Assembly (NCBI RefSeq): GCF_000003815.2
Contig: NC_049986.1
Coordinates: forward strand, 2,042,696 to 2,106,695
Length of the DNA stretch: 64,000 nucleotides
DNA from: Branchiostoma floridae
Lineage: Eukaryota; Chordata; Leptocardii; Amphioxiformes; Branchiostomatidae
Direction: 5' to 3'
Both the position numbers and the translations under genes were made by a program. Below the pieces are notes generated by a model. The model worked only from the letters and a program-made list of their open reading frames with translations, did no database searches and was not told the origin of the DNA. Shown one piece after another: positions 9,306 to 23,728 of this stretch. Position 1 is the stretch's first letter; the number at the start of each line of letters is the position of its first letter.

Positions 9306-11347
9306 TCCCTACGTCGCCGCCTCGCTGATATTCCCACGGACGTGTTTCAAGAAAAATACCCAGCAAAAAACGCTGTTCTGCGTCAAATTCTATTCTATAA
9401 AACATGTGGGACTCAGTGTTACAGTCTAAATATTTTGTAGAAGCACCGCTGTAGGAAAGAAGGTCCAAGCAATGTAAAACATCACGTAGCATGAAGTTCG
9501 CTGTCAACTGGCACACAGCACACGACGGTTTGAAACTCTAAGTCTAATCAACAGCCGTGTTTGATTGATAGCCGGCGGTCCTTTGATGAAGTCGGCGAAA
9601 GGTGCGTTAGTTAGAAAATCTGCGTCTAGTTTTGATACGTAATTATAAGTTAGACAGTGGCGAGAATGATTATTTTCTCATCAATATTTCTCTTCAGAAT
9701 TATTTGAACTTAATTGTACATCTAAACAATTGGCTTACCTGTGCAATGTTTATATGATTAATGATCAGTGTACTGAAATCATGTGTAACGTATGGCCCCT
9801 AGTCAATAGATCAGCATTTTCTCTATAGTGACCACCTGTCTATAGTGGCCACATTTCCTAGTGCTGTTGTTGTTTCACATAAATTTTGAACATTTAAATT
9901 GTAAGTAACTTTAAACTGCCAGAGTTTCAGCCCAATAAAACACTCTCAGCGCCAGGGTATGAACAGACTGACCAGACAGACAAAAATAAATCCTCGAACA
10001 AGGTTCAATCGTATCTTCCGGGTCTGGCAGGAAGTTGTTAAACTAAAATAAGAATAGGCTCGATGGCTGATTGCATACAAAGTAAAACAGTTTAACAGTT
10101 TTACAGCTTGAAGAAAACAAACGCTCCTACAGTACCTGCACCTGCTTGATAATTATTAAATCGTATGCCCTACTTGAATAAAAAAAGTTCACTGCAATAA
10201 TAAATGTACCCACATCACAAGGAGCTTATACTTTTTTAAACTTACACCTAGTTATCGTACTGAAAATTGTAAATGACATTACATGAAGTCATTCAACAAT
10301 TTTCAGTCATGATGAAAATTTTCTGAATGGAAGGTGTGATTATTGTCATTTTCTGAAAAATAGAAGCAAGCTCTGTTTTTACCTGGAATCAATTCACAAT
10401 ACCAGTCCACTTTGGGGGATAATGTACTGTTAAGAGGATGTTCCATTTTTGCGCAGGGGTGATTTGGAACAGTCCAATGTTGCGTGGGAAGGGGTATGGC
10501 TGAAATATGCTGTATTTGCTCTTAAGCAAATGTCGGCCTTTCTAGTATGTATACCAAAATGTTTGAACCTAGCTGAAAAGACCTCATTGGCTAATAGATC
10601 AGCATGATTTTCAAATTTGACATGTCGGGACTACATACCCTATCATAGCTTCATCTACAGTACCGTTTCCGTCGTCTCCTGAAAGTTTGGCTTACAACGA
10701 CCGTCAAAATGCCAAATATATTCCGTTTTATCGGGAATGGGAAATCATGAAAGGTTATTTTATTTTATTTCGCTTAAGAGACCATTCAAAATTAGGAATG
10801 ATAACATTAAAGACATTTCACAAAGACACCATACTATACCTGGTATTAGGTCGCAAAGAACACGTTTCCTTCACAAGTTGGCAGTAGAAACGGTCGAAGA
10901 ATAGATTCATGTCGAATAGACAATGACTCGTAAATCTTCACGTTCTGAAGGGCTACCACGTTTTTCATTTATAGTATAGCCGACAGAGACTGCATGAAAC
11001 CGCCCATTATTCTTACCACTGTGTATTACGCAAGCACGATTGTCTGCAATAACATGAAGCCCTCAGTGTGTGTCAGAAACGAATCCTGATTGGCCAGAGC
11101 ATTTAAGATTTGCATAACAGTCAAACGTGTCTGTCTGGAATGTCTGAAGCTTTCGGAACAGACACGTACACACTCCTGCGCCCCAAGTCCAAGCAAGACT
11201 CTTAGATAGTTACATCTATCTCTTTGTCCACGGGAAAGGGACTCGTTATCGCCAGTATTCACACGGTAAGGCTGTTGTATTTGTTTCTATCTCCAGCCTG
11301 TCGACTGCCCTTGTTTGGTGGCTGTTATTCTGACCGAGGACAATAGT
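9306..11347. other. Gene-poor interval
   Basis: AT-rich sequence. Apart from the pogo-like fragment at 9,772-9,870, no domain-bearing ORF, exon chain or tandem repeat was recognised on either strand. Confidence 0.5.
9772..9870 (-). mobile_element. Fragment of the pogo/Tigger-like MITE
   Basis: Its reverse complement reads 'ggccactatagacaggtgg', 'gagaaaatgctgatc' and 'catgatttcag', matching about 31,550-31,645 of the complete element at 31,517-32,001. The termini are missing. Confidence 0.65.
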
Positions 11348-11355
11348 GTGACAAC

Positions 11356-12023
11356 TAGGGCTGGGTACCGGTACAGAAAATTCAGGTCCAGGTCCGGTTC
11401 AGGTCCAAAGGATCAGGTCCAGGTCCGGACCTGAACCTGGACCTGATTCAGTATGACTCATACCAATGGTCCATTTCACTACAAATAAATCTGTTTGGTG
11501 GGGTATTAGACTTACACTGGCGTTTTAAAATCCTACAAAGCTAACTGCACCTGTAGTACGATTGGCTGTAAAACTCGGTAGAAATTACTATAATCTTTAC
11601 TCTACTTATCTCATGTTATTTTCTTCCACCTGCAAGCGCCAAAATNNNNNNNNNNNNNNNNNNNNNNNNNNNNNNNNNNNNNNNNNNNNNNNNNNNNNNN
11701 NNNNNNNNNNNNNNNNNNNNNNNNNNNNNNNNNNNNNNNNNNNNNGAGTGAAGTAGCGTAGAGGTTATAGTAATTTGTAACAAGTATTACAGCCAATCGT
11801 ACAGGTGAAGTTAGCGTTGTGGGATTTTCAAGCGCCAGTGTAAGTCTAATACACCACCAAACAGATTTCTGTGTAGTGAAATGGACCATTGGTATGAGTC
11901 ATAATGCATCAGGTCCAGGTTCAGGTCCGGACCTGGACCTGATCCTCTGGACCTGAACCGGACCTGGACCTGAATTTTCTGTACCGGTACCCAGCCCTAC
12001 GCTGGTACCGATACCCAGCCCTA
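11356..12023. mobile_element. hAT-type palindromic MITE with 8-bp target duplication
   Basis: Begins 'tagggctgggtaccggtac' and ends with its complement, flanked on both sides by the identical octamer GTGACAAC (11,348-11,355 and 12,024-12,031). Eight-bp duplications and TAGGG-type ends fit the hAT superfamily. The arms are ~290 bp inverted repeats rich in 'caggtccaggtcc' motifs. The 100-N gap (11,646-11,745) lies at the apex. A related copy is at 62,374-62,806 and a decayed piece at 47,722-47,870. It encodes nothing and would have been mobilised in trans. Confidence 0.85.
11646..11745. other. Assembly gap (100 N)
   Basis: Exactly 100 N at the centre of a long inverted repeat; the round number suggests a gap of unknown size. 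Confidence 0.98.
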
Positions 12024-12068
12024 GTGACAACCCGTTTTGCCGCACATTCACACTCACACACAAAGGAA

Positions 12069-12262
12069 TAGCCACTACCAGGCTTCACGTGTCACTGGAA
12101 AATAAGTAGAAATTGGCCAAATGCACATAACACATGTGTCATATGTATCTATAAACTGTATATTTTAAGACCAGGAGTGTTCTCTGTCTATTCAAGGAGG
12201 TTGAAAGAGCCCTTTGGTCTATTCTAGTATTTTTAGTGACATGTGGAGCCTGGTAGGAGCTA
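12069..12262. mobile_element. Small inverted-repeat MITE (CTACCAGGCT family)
   Basis: The left end 'tagccactaccaggcttcac' pairs with the right end 'gtggagcctggtaggagcta'. Related ends occur at 18,840-18,905 and 20,896-21,060, making a small dispersed family in this window. Confidence 0.7.
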
Positions 12263-13914
12263 ACAACGGGAAACAGTGTGCATTTGCCGCAGAATGATAT
12301 TTATAGGGCCGAACTTACAAAAATCACTGTGCTTTAGAAATGAATAGGGTGAAAACTATCTTAAATGTCCGAGCAGTTCTAAGTACACCAGGTACATTAT
12401 CCAAAGGGCCAAACACTAGTGTCTGACTCGCCTCGGGGAGATTAAACTATCCGTACATTCCATGTAGTTTAATGCAGTTTCCTGGGCGCCGTGGTTAACA
12501 ACTGAAACGATAGAGCCAGTGGTTACACTACGGAGGATGGCACGGTGCCACCCGGGCCATGCTAGCAGTTTAGGGCACTGCAGAAATTTTATGCCCGACC
12601 GCAGACTTTGCTGGTAAAATATTTCTTTGCTGTCGGTATTAGTCCAAGCCTTACAGTGTGCTGAGAAGTTTGTATGTGTATGTAGACCCTGGCAACACTA
12701 GCACTAGCTTCCATGGATTTCATCTTTTAAAAAGCTTGCCATATGCTACCAAGCAACAGAAAGACGCTGTCTAAAATATGCATAGGCGGCGGGATAATAG
12801 GCCTCTTCCCTTTTCTGAATAAACCTTTTGAACAATCCATTATCAGACGTAAGAATCGGATATAAGTGTTTGAGCGGCTTTGCATTGCATTTCTCTTTTA
12901 TATGGGTTAAAGGTAAAAGACAAAAACAAGGAGAAAACAAAGACGAATAGACACTAATAGGCTCAAAAACAGTCATAAGAGGGGGTTTTACGTTGTATGC
13001 CCTTTTCCGTGAGGCGTAGCGAGCTAATTTAATTCACCATTAATCGTATCGGTCTGCACCATACATCAAGGATACTGTATGGAATGATTGCATTCATGAA
13101 GTGTAAATTGTTAGTCAAACTTTTGAAAAATTCGTTAAATTGGGATCGTGAAGTCAAAATCCGTTCGTAAGAAAAAAGTTAGCCTGACTGCCAGCCTTCT
13201 TTGCAAATTGAATACCGAGATTCTTATAGTCATCTAAATCTAACAATGTTCTCTAGTTAATCTGTACTAAAAATGAAAAAAAGAATGTCTCTATCTAATG
13301 TACATCACTTTCGCCACCCTCTGAAGGAAACCAGTGCATTATCGCAACGATTACTCCCTTCGCGGCCGGAAACTCCTTCTTCTGACATTAGAGACCCTTA
13401 GCCTACTTTCTACAAGCAGAGGCAGGTTGGAAAAATCGGACATTTTATCCGTTTTTTTAATCGGCCTGTAAAGATAAAAGCCAGTACTGATAGCATGCTA
13501 TAAGTCTGTAATCTTAAGGATGATAATTGCAAGGAGGTTTCAATCAAAACTTAAACTATCATAACGTACAAACCTTGCCACTTGAAACAGCTGCGATATT
13601 TGAAAATAAAATGAATGAACGTTATTGCAGGACATTTATACATGGTGCAATGTATGGCAACGACTGTCACACAAAGTACAAAATAGGTGTATAGAGAAAG
13701 TTTTAACATCCTTATTAACATTACAAGAAGGGCTAACACAGGTCTTTGATATAGTGCTACAATCGAGTTGGGCTAATCATGAGTTTCATTATTCTTAATA
13801 GAATTTACTTGTGGTGTGCTTATCAGCTGAGTCGTTTGAGTCAAGAAATTAGCGACTTCTTTCCTAAATGTTGAAGTTTATTTACATTTCTGCAGTGTCA
13901 GAGACATATTCAGC
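12263..13914. other. Gene-poor interval before the zinc-finger locus
   Basis: No gene recognised. Just before 13,915 a pyrimidine tract and AG ('tttctgcag', ending near 13,894) could be the acceptor of a short 5' UTR exon for the zinc-finger gene. Confidence 0.45.
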
Positions 13915-15790
<1,876 letters not shown>

Positions 15791-16744
15791 CAAATGACGC
15801 AGTATGATCTTCCGTTAGTCAAACAATCTGCAGAGCCACAAGCGAACCCACAGCGATGAAAGTTCACAGCTCACGTTACCGGTGTGACAGTTACAGGCAA
15901 GTTCTGCATCAGGGGTAATAGGAAGAGACAGATAGCGAACAGAAGCAACAAACCAACGTTCGCACGTGTATATATTCCAGTCACTAATGCAAGATTTATG
16001 CTTCGCTGTAGAATGTGATTACTGGACTGACATTTAAGTAAACCAGCGAAAATTTTCGTATATTTTAATTTTCTAGATTCCTAGTCGAATGGTAGATCGC
16101 AGTGCTATTGTAGTTGGTTGGTTGGTTGGTTAGAATAATGTAGGCGTCTCTCTAGATGTTAGATATTTGAGTAGCTACATGTACACGGTATGGACTGCAA
16201 CTGTTCCGGTTCCTTTTAAATTAATATGTAACATGAACGCTTGTCCGTCATATACTGTTAGAAGTGACCTTCTTTGTAACATATGTTGACGTTGAAACCG
16301 CAAGTTTTTTTGGTTCTGTAATGTTAGATTCCATTGAACTCCATTCTCTCCCTCTCTGTTTTTATATAGTTTACAAGTGGACATGAAAAAGGCTGTTGAG
16401 ACCGGTGATCTGTATGTTAACACAATACCTTCTGTTTGTTCGACCTTCTAACAATTGGCCATGGAATTCTAGCTCTAGAGATTTGTTAGTTTGTATATAT
16501 GCCGTACTTTCAAATTTAGCCCATGTTAGAACTTAACTGCAATAGAAAATGTGACATGGTATTATTTGCATGATCAACGGAATATCTGATATATCTTCAA
16601 TAAAAGGCAACATGTCTCAAAAGTATAGTTAGAATTTATGTTTCTCGGTCTCACTGTTGCTTATGTATGTACACTACTTGACAGAAAAAGCAAATATCGC
16701 AGCATACAGACGTTTTCCTGGCTGCATCGTGCGGAAACAAGGCA

Positions 16745-17205
16745 ACTCTTGCCCGCACACCTGCCACGGGACCTTCCCTTCCTAATCTCATCAAATGGGC
16801 TGACCAATGGGCGAGCGCACACACCTGCCGCGGGACCTTGAATTCCCTTCCTAATCTCATCAAATGGGCTGACCAATGGGCGAGCGCACACCTGCCGTGC
16901 GACCTTCCATTCCTAATCCCATCAAATGGACTGATCAATGGGCGAGCGCACACCTGCCGCAGGATCTTCCCTTCCTAATCTCATCAAATGGGCTGACCAA
17001 TGGACGAGCGCACACCTGCCGCTGGACCTTCCCTTCCTAATCTCATCAAATGGGCTGACCAATGGGCGAGCGCACACCTGCCGCGGAATCTTCCCTTCCT
17101 AATCTCATTAAATGGGCTGTCCAATGGGCGAGCGCACACCTTCCGCGGGACCTTCCCTTCCTAATCTCATCAAATGGACTGACCAATGGGCGAGCGCCAC
17201 GCCTG
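16745..17205. repeat. Seven-copy 61-68 bp tandem repeat
   Basis: Units share 'cacacctgccgcgggacc', 'cttcctaatctcatcaaatg' and 'gctgaccaatgggcgagc'. The same unit appears once at 50,556-50,620 in another copy of the family, so the expansion is local to this copy. Followed by 'cacaggtcaggtcagg'. Confidence 0.92.
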
Positions 17206-17635
17206 GGCACAGGTCAGGTCAGGTCGGGAAAAAGCCTGATGACACAACTACTCCGTATAAACGCATCAGAGATCGGTGACCGCGTGCACGGGAGCCGGGC
17301 TCCTTTTCGAGGATTCTTCCTTATCTTTTCCGTTACTTAAGTCGCTCGAACTTACGTCAGGGCGGGCAGAAAGTACAAAACAAAACAAAAGTGCTGTCGC
17401 GGAGCACTGCGCCAACAGCGGTGTTCGCAAACGAGGCGGGTGGATATATTTTACAGCTCAGGTAATTCAATTACAGTAATCCACCGACGATGAACAGGTG
17501 TTCTACACATTCCATTTCAGGTGGACATGAACAACTAGATAGAATTATTCGTGTCTTTGAGTTCGCCTATTTTCACTGCCATAAAGCCATTTCTACACTT
17601 TCTTTCTTTACTTTGTTTAACATAAGACTGAAGTA

Positions 17636-17845
17636 AATACGTGTCCTATTAACCCACTTAATTCACCTGTCCTGTCTTGTCTTTTGCACACAGAAAATCA
17701 GTTTGTTTTTATTTCCCTCAGCATTTTCCTTAATTTTTCCCATGTCTATTTGTACCGGTCACTTGTATTGTAATTAAACCATGCGTAGTCTGCCAATAAT
17801 CTCAAAAAATTGAGGCTAGGCAGTAGAAAGGACGAAGAGAGGGTG
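17636..17845 (+). mobile_element. CR1-like 3' end fragment
   Basis: Resembles the 3' UTR of the full CR1-like element (28,790-28,999): 'aacccac.taattcacctgtc', 'gtttgtttttatttccct', and an ending in a diverged 'gagtactg..agaagaag' tail. No coding sequence remains. Confidence 0.55.
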
Positions 17846-17890
17846 AAGACTCAAGTATGTTAGGATAACAGCTTGACCTAACTATAGTCG

Positions 17891-18004
17891 GCACAAAGAT
17901 CACGAGAGACATCTATTAATCGTTTGCAGTACTGCAGCATCATTCACATCGTAGTCGTGCAGTACTGCAACTAATTAATAGGGGTCGTTTGTGATCCATG
18001 TAAA
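17891..18004. repeat. Long hairpin of family R4, copy 1
   Basis: Left arm contains 'attaatcgtttgcagtactg' and right arm 'cagtactgcaactaattaat', with a ~20-nt spacer. The arms extend outward to 'gatcac' / 'gtgatccatg'. The best-preserved version is at 52,355-52,465. Confidence 0.75.
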
Positions 18005-18839
18005 GTTTCCAGGAGACAAAACATCCCAGCTCAATGACACTATAGATCTCTTCGTTACGTCTACAACACCCCATTTGATTAATTTTCAAATGATAAAAAA
18101 TTCTAACAGTTCATGTAGTTAAACAAGGGAAGCGACTGCCAGAAAAGCCTGGCCGTCTCTCAGGAAGAATTACGATCCTTCACCCAACATCTGCTTTGAG
18201 AACTCATACGGTTTTGAATGACAACGCTTACTTGACTGTTTATCCACTTACATAATTAATAAGACTCCGTAGCTCTTGTTCTTGACATTGAGGCTTAGCC
18301 GAACCACCTAATTACATTTGTACTAGGAATCAATTATGGATAAAGCGCCCCAGCTTTCTAAATCCGCCTTGTCTTTTGCTGAGGGGCTAGAATGAACGTT
18401 TAACTATGGAGCTTTCTTGTCACTTTTCAGTTTCACTAACGTTTCATACATAGATCTATTATGGGTGAATATATAATCTCTTATCGACTTGAAATATTAA
18501 CAAAAGGCTTTGCAATTTCAAATATTTCGATAAACATCTCTGTACATAAACATTAACTTCATTTTGTCACCAATGCCTTCAAGTATATTGATAAAGAAGA
18601 AACAGAAACACACAAGTAAAGTATGCCTTTTTTACTTTATTTCTTTTCTTTCCACTGCTTACAGAAAGAAATACGTTCGTAAGAAACGATTTGACATCTG
18701 AGAAAAGCATGTCAATAAGACTACTAGAAACTAGACACTGTCAGGCCAAAGCCTAACACGACTGGTATATTATACTATATAAAGCTGTTGTTTTACAATC
18801 GTTTCGTTCTGTACATCCATACAGACACGCACACGCAGT

Positions 18840-18905
18840 GGGATAGTCTCTACCAGGCTCCACATGTTGCTGGAAAATAGTAGAAACTGGCCAGATAGAC
18901 AACAG
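18840..18905. mobile_element. CTACCAGGCT-family MITE fragment
   Basis: Contains 'ctctaccaggctccacatgt' followed by 'ctggaaaatagtagaaactg', one terminus of the family at 12,069-12,262; the partner end is not seen. Confidence 0.5.
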
Positions 18906-18927
18906 TCACGTACATGTACAGGGGTGC

Positions 18928-19611
18928 CTAAGCATTTGCACGAACCCTATGAAATACAATACAATGGTGTTGAAATAGATGGTAGTTTAACTGACTGAAG
19001 TTTAGACGGAGCCTTGTAAGATGAACTGCGGAACGACCTTGGCCATAAGAGAAATGGGAGTATTTTGTCGGCTTGTTGAATAGTGAGTCCAGCTCTTTTT
19101 TGAAAGTGTTGATCGAAAGGACGGCTTTAGCATTCGTAGGCAGTTCATTCCACAAGTGAACAGTTGAAGGCAGGAAGGATCTTTTATACTTTTCAGTTTT
19201 ACAGGCAATGGAGGTAAGGTTTTGGTTTGCGCGAAGGTTGTAAGGGACCGTATCACAGATACGTGGAGGGATAATATTATGTAAGTACAGTGGTGCGAGA
19301 CCATTCATAATTTTCCAAAACTGAATCAACTGGTGCTTTTTCCTTCTGTCCGCTAGTGTGTCCCATGCAACCTCGGCTAACAAGCTCTCATGTTTAGTGC
19401 CTCTCATGGCTCCGGTACAAACTCGTGCCGCGGCCATCTGGACAGACTCAAGAAGATCACAATCTTTGCCGAGAAGGCCACACCAAGCAATGTCAGCATA
19501 TTCAAGTAATGGACGAATCATAGTGACATACAGAGTTTCTAATGTTCCCCGAGGAACAAAATATGATATCCTCTTCAGAAGATTGATTCGCTTCATTGCC
19601 TTGGTAATCAA
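18928..19611 (-). pseudogene. 5'-truncated LINE reverse-transcriptase C-terminus
   Basis: The 227-codon open frame has the post-catalytic region of non-LTR reverse transcriptases: 'LYVTMIRPLLEYADIAWCG', then 'HLWNELP', 'FKKELDSLF' and 'HLTRLRLNFSQLNYHLF'. The endonuclease and catalytic RT motifs are absent, so it is a dead-on-arrival insertion. It lies ~0.5 kb upstream of the first visible SLC22 exon and may sit in an intron of that gene. Confidence 0.85.
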
Positions 19612-20098
19612 TGTTTATAAGCCGTTCTGGCGTTTTGCTAGACGACCCCCTCCCGGTCTGAATAGGGTTAATGAGACTAATGATAGGTTCATTGCAGTCA
19701 CGCTACAGTGTTTTTCACCTCAGCTAGTGTTGCTTTTGGGTCTAGTATTCACTATGTCGACAGTGGGATATGAAATACCTCAGATTAACACTATCAATGC
19801 TATCTACCTACGAACGTTTCGATACTTATCCTACTACCCTTGTCAATGCTATTCTGACTAGTTGTGTATGGGAAGGGGGGGGGGGTAGCTTAGTCACGTT
19901 TGGAACCGCAGCCTTACCACTGCAGCGCCACCTAGTACAAAAGTCTAGTACAGTATTTAGCACTGCCTTGAGAAACGTTTCAGAAGAACTACTGAAAAAC
20001 ATTGCCAGGCAATTGGTGTAATTACAAGGAACCTTTAATGCCAACCTGACAAAACTATTCATGAATCCCACATAGGTTTGGCCGCCGACCTACTACAG

Positions 20099-23000
20099 TG
20101 TTTTGCCTTGTACTGCACCTCACATTGAGCACAGGAGCGTCTTTCACGTCAGATTATGTTTCCTTCATCGTTCTACGTGCGTTAGATGGAGCAGCTGTCA
20201 ACGGTCTCTACTTCACCGCCTTTGTTCTAGGTACAGTTAAAAATACATAATTTGTGTTGCCTTCGCTAAGAATACCGTATTCTCTGTACTTGCTGGCTTG
20301 CTGATTGGCTGGCTGGTTTTCTGACTGGCTGGCTGGCTTGCTGGTTGGCTGGCTGGTTTTCCGACTGGCTGGCTTGCTGGTTGGCTGGCTGGCTGGTTTT
20401 CTGACCGGCTTGCTGGTTTGCTGGCTGGCTGGCTGTTTGGTTGTTTGTTTGATAGTTTTTTTGTTTTTTTGTTTGTTTGTTTGTTTGTTTGTTTGGTTGG
20501 TTGATTGGTTTAGTTGTTTGGTTGTTTGGGTGCTTACTTGGTTTATTTGTTTGTTTGTTTGTTTGTTGGTTGCTTGGCTGGTCAATTATCAAATCTCATT
20601 TTGTGATATAATGAAATGATTGTAAATGTTCTCTTTGATCTTGCCCTACAGCCCTGGAAGTTGTCGGACCTTCCAAGCGAAATGCAGTAGGCATGGCTGT
20701 GACCCTGAGTTTCGAGATAGGATTCTTCGTCCTTTCTCTCCTGGCTTACTTCCTGCGAACCTGGTGGAATCTTCAGCTGGTCCAAGCATTGATAATGTAC
20801 CCACTCCTATGCTATTGGTGGTAAGAGTTTTCAAATACAATAAACCAGTTCCCCGGTTGATGTGCCCTTTCCAGTGTGATGCATTGTTGGAAAATGCCTA
20901 GCCTCTACCAGGCTCCACATGTCGCTGTAAAAATGGTAGAAATTGGTCCCATTATAATAAAACACACCAGAAGAGTTAGATGGCCGAGGAGTACAGTTTA
21001 CTAACTAAGGCGTATTTTTTGTCTTATTTTGGCCAATTTCTACTATTTTTCCAGTGTAAATGCTAATCAACTAGTTCTATAACGTCAATGTATGCAGGTA
21101 GATGGCTTGACTCAATGATTAGTGGATCAAAATTTGAAAAAAAAAACGATCATGGCATCCACTGTCTGTATCACTTTTAGTTTTAGAACTGACTAAGTTA
21201 AACAAACACACTTTACAATAAACAGGGTACTTCCAGAGTCTCCCAGATGGCTGATCAGTAAACAACGATTCACGGCCGCCAAGGATGTCCTTAAGAGAGC
21301 TGCTCGGATAAACAAGGTTACCATACAAGACCGAGTCTCGGATCTGCTCGCAAAGCCAGCTGAATCCAACGAAAACACAAAGAGTTTCACAATAATTGAC
21401 CTCGTGCGAACCCCTCGGATGCGCAAAATCACATTGACGATGTGCTTGGTATGGTAAGAACAATATTCCATATTCTTATTGGCTTTTGTGTCATTTCCTC
21501 ACTTGCCATTTCATGATTTGTAGCTGTCTTGTATTTTCTATCGGCAACTTACGATCAGGATGTGGATGTATGTAACTATATGTGTGCATGTATATATGTG
21601 CATATGCATGTGTGTGTATGCTCCTCTCTCCCTCTGTATGTTCCTGTGCCCGTGCCCGTGTGCGTCTGTGTGTGTGTATGTGTGCGTGTGTGTGTGTGTA
21701 TGTCTGCGTGTCTGTGTGTGTGCGTGTGTGTGTATGTAAGTGTGTGTGTGTGTGTGTGTGTGTCTGTGTGTGCGTGTGTGTGTGTAACTAAAGGTCTGTG
21801 GTATTCATCAGACTTGAAATGACTGTGCATGATAGAAATTGACCATTTTGCCATGTTCATTCCAAAATCATATAGGATGTTCATAGCAGGAGTCTATTTT
21901 GGCCTAATTGTCGGGACGACAGATCTAGCCGGAGATCCGTACGTCAACTTTGCTCTGGGTGCAGCTCTGGAAATCGGGCTGGCTATTCTAGGGTGGGCGG
22001 GCATGGAGAGATGGGGCAGGAAACCAGTCATAGCAGGGTCCGCTTTACTTGCAGGGACAGGTTGCCTGGTGACAGCGGCTACAAAGGGTAAACTATCTTT
22101 TCATTTACATTGCTTGCCATCTTTCTTTCCATGGCTATTCCTCTATCTGTCTGGCCCTCTTAAGACATGTGAATATTTTACAGTGCTCTTTCATCTGGTG
22201 CCCTGGATATATACTTATTATATAAGGTTTTTTTTGGCGAGGTAAATCCTACATCATCAAATTGGCGCCATGTACCCTCCTGGAGGTGTACCCTGAGATT
22301 TTTTTTCTAATTCTGTTACAGAACTACCGACTATTTCCCGTAATTTTGCCTTGGTCGGCAGAGTTGTCATCGGAATTACTTACAACTGTTTTATCGCATA
22401 CTCATCTGAGGTTTTCCCGACTGTAGTAAGGTATGTTGCTTGATATGTCCAATATCCCCGCTGTGTGTGTGTCATAAACTTTTCACGTACAGGAAATACT
22501 AACACATTATAAGTGGGGAAAGTTATTGGAGCCTTTTTGCAATCTGCACTGAGGGTGTAAGAGTATTTAACGTCTTTTTCGTGACTCTACATTATGATGA
22601 AATGTGCATGTTTAGGAGATTGTTTTTCTAAATTGAGCGGAACATTCGCAATGTAGTTTATAGATTATACGAAACAAGATATAATTGTACAATAAAAGAA
22701 AAAATTCTAGAATTGCTAAGTAATGATATATAAGCATTTCATACCTGTGACAAATATGATTTTGAGTGAATTTTACTGATGCAAAGATTTTGTAGATCTG
22801 AGCGTCATGTACATAATCAATCAATGAGAACATGTTACATAAGTTTTCTGTTAAATAATAGGACTTTCTCACTTGCAACATGTGGGTAAACCACCGACAT
22901 AGCTGAAACTAATTATTTCTGTTGCAACAGGAGCATGGGCATGGGTGTGGCCACCGCGTTTTCCCGCATTGGCAGCATATCGACTCCCTTCATGACGCTC

Positions 23001-23728
23001 CTGGGCGATGTCTGGCTGCCCCTCCCCATGGTGACGTTTGGTGTGGCGGCTTGTGCAGGCGGTTTGGCTGTCTTCTTGCTCCCGGAAACACTTGGAGTTC
23101 CCCTGCCTGAAACTATAGAGGATGTGGAGAATGGGTGTGTTGTGTTTACTTTTGTAAACTTCGTGAAAATATAGAGGTATTGGCTTTGGTCTGTCTGACT
23201 GTCCGTCCGTCTGTTTGTGTGCCCTTATTTGGGACGCCTCAGAGGCTAGACTAAAAGTATACGGGAATATGTTCGTTTGAGTGTAAATGTGGCGGTCTTA
23301 GGTACTGGTCTGAACTATGAGATTTTTTTACGCTACAATTAAGTGCTTTCTTTGATTATTTGCAATCAATGTTACATTATGTGATTTTCCACAATGCTAA
23401 TCTATAACATTGTTTTTATAGTGTTAATTTTATGACTTGAAACGTCTTCATGTCAACCTAAGAACTAATCCAACATTACAGCTTAGAGCTTTCCCTATCC
23501 TACTACATAACGTTTATTATTCCCATTTTGCACTTTTCAATATATTGTGATAAAACCATAAATTGTTTTTCTCTTTTTTTGGTCTTTGACAGAAAGCCAC
23601 AACAAAGCGACAACGACAGCTCTTCGAACTATACAAACCCTCGGACCGCACATGACCCCTTCAAAAACATGAAACATTTATCGTTAGATAACTTCCATCC
23701 GTGGACTCTTTCGGTAAGAATCAATTGA
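20099..23728 (+). CDS. SLC22-family organic ion transporter, 3' seven exons
   Basis: Exons 20,099-20,230; 20,652-20,820; 21,226-21,453; 21,876-22,087; 22,322-22,430; 22,931-23,134; 23,593-23,728, all GT-AG and in phase across every junction, giving 395 codons plus stop. Signatures: '[18 protein letters not shown]' (TM4 region), '[13 protein letters not shown]', the SLC22 loop '[10 protein letters not shown]', 'RWGRKP' between later helices, '[10 protein letters not shown]', and '[19 protein letters not shown]' at the C-terminal end. SLC22 proteins are plasma-membrane major-facilitator transporters of organic cations, anions or carnitine; the substrate cannot be told. The family is usually ~550 aa, so TM1, the large extracellular loop and TM2-3 (about 155 aa) are missing. 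Those exons were not found upstream, where LINE and repeat sequence lies. A donor-like 'ggtaag' at 23,713 could extend the gene past the stop. Confidence 0.9.
20280..20600. repeat. GGCT/GTTT low-complexity tract in an SLC22 intron
   Basis: Runs of 'ggctggctggtt' and 'gtttgtttgtttg' with no clear single period. Long open frames here on both strands are products of the repetition. Confidence 0.9.
20896..21060. mobile_element. CTACCAGGCT-family MITE in an SLC22 intron
   Basis: 'cctctaccaggctccacatg' and 'ggtagaaattgg' on the left face 'ggccaatttctactattttt' on the right, an inverted pair of the same motif as at 12,069-12,262. Confidence 0.55.
21570..21786. repeat. TG/CA microsatellite in an SLC22 intron
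   Basis: Interrupted (TG)n with TATG and TGCG variants between the PESPRWL exon and the next exon. Such tracts can form Z-DNA or affect splicing; no such effect is shown here. Confidence 0.95.

Larger units (their letters stand above)
16090..18760 (+). repeat. Dispersed repeat family R4, copy 1
   Basis: Long blocks are shared in the same order with 24,345-29,910: 'aatgtaggcgtctctctaga', 'ggtaattcaattacagtaat', the hairpin, 'aacaagggaag.gactgccag', 'cacccaacatctgctttgag' and 'ggcttagccgaaccac'. Left-end blocks are also shared with 48,955-49,445. No ORF is conserved among copies. The nature of the unit (very old transposon or segmental duplication) is not clear. Confidence 0.8.

Noticed and set aside
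16745-17205. CRISPR-like or regulatory array
   Set aside because: Contiguous 62-bp units with no spacers; a simple tandem duplication of a block that occurs singly elsewhere.
20208-20619. Gln/Asn-rich or Trp/Leu-rich proteins around 20.3-20.6 kb
   Set aside because: Products of a low-complexity GGCT/GTTT tract inside an SLC22 intron.
21529-21884. Cys/Val-rich and His/Thr-rich ORFs
   Set aside because: Translations of a TG/CA microsatellite.
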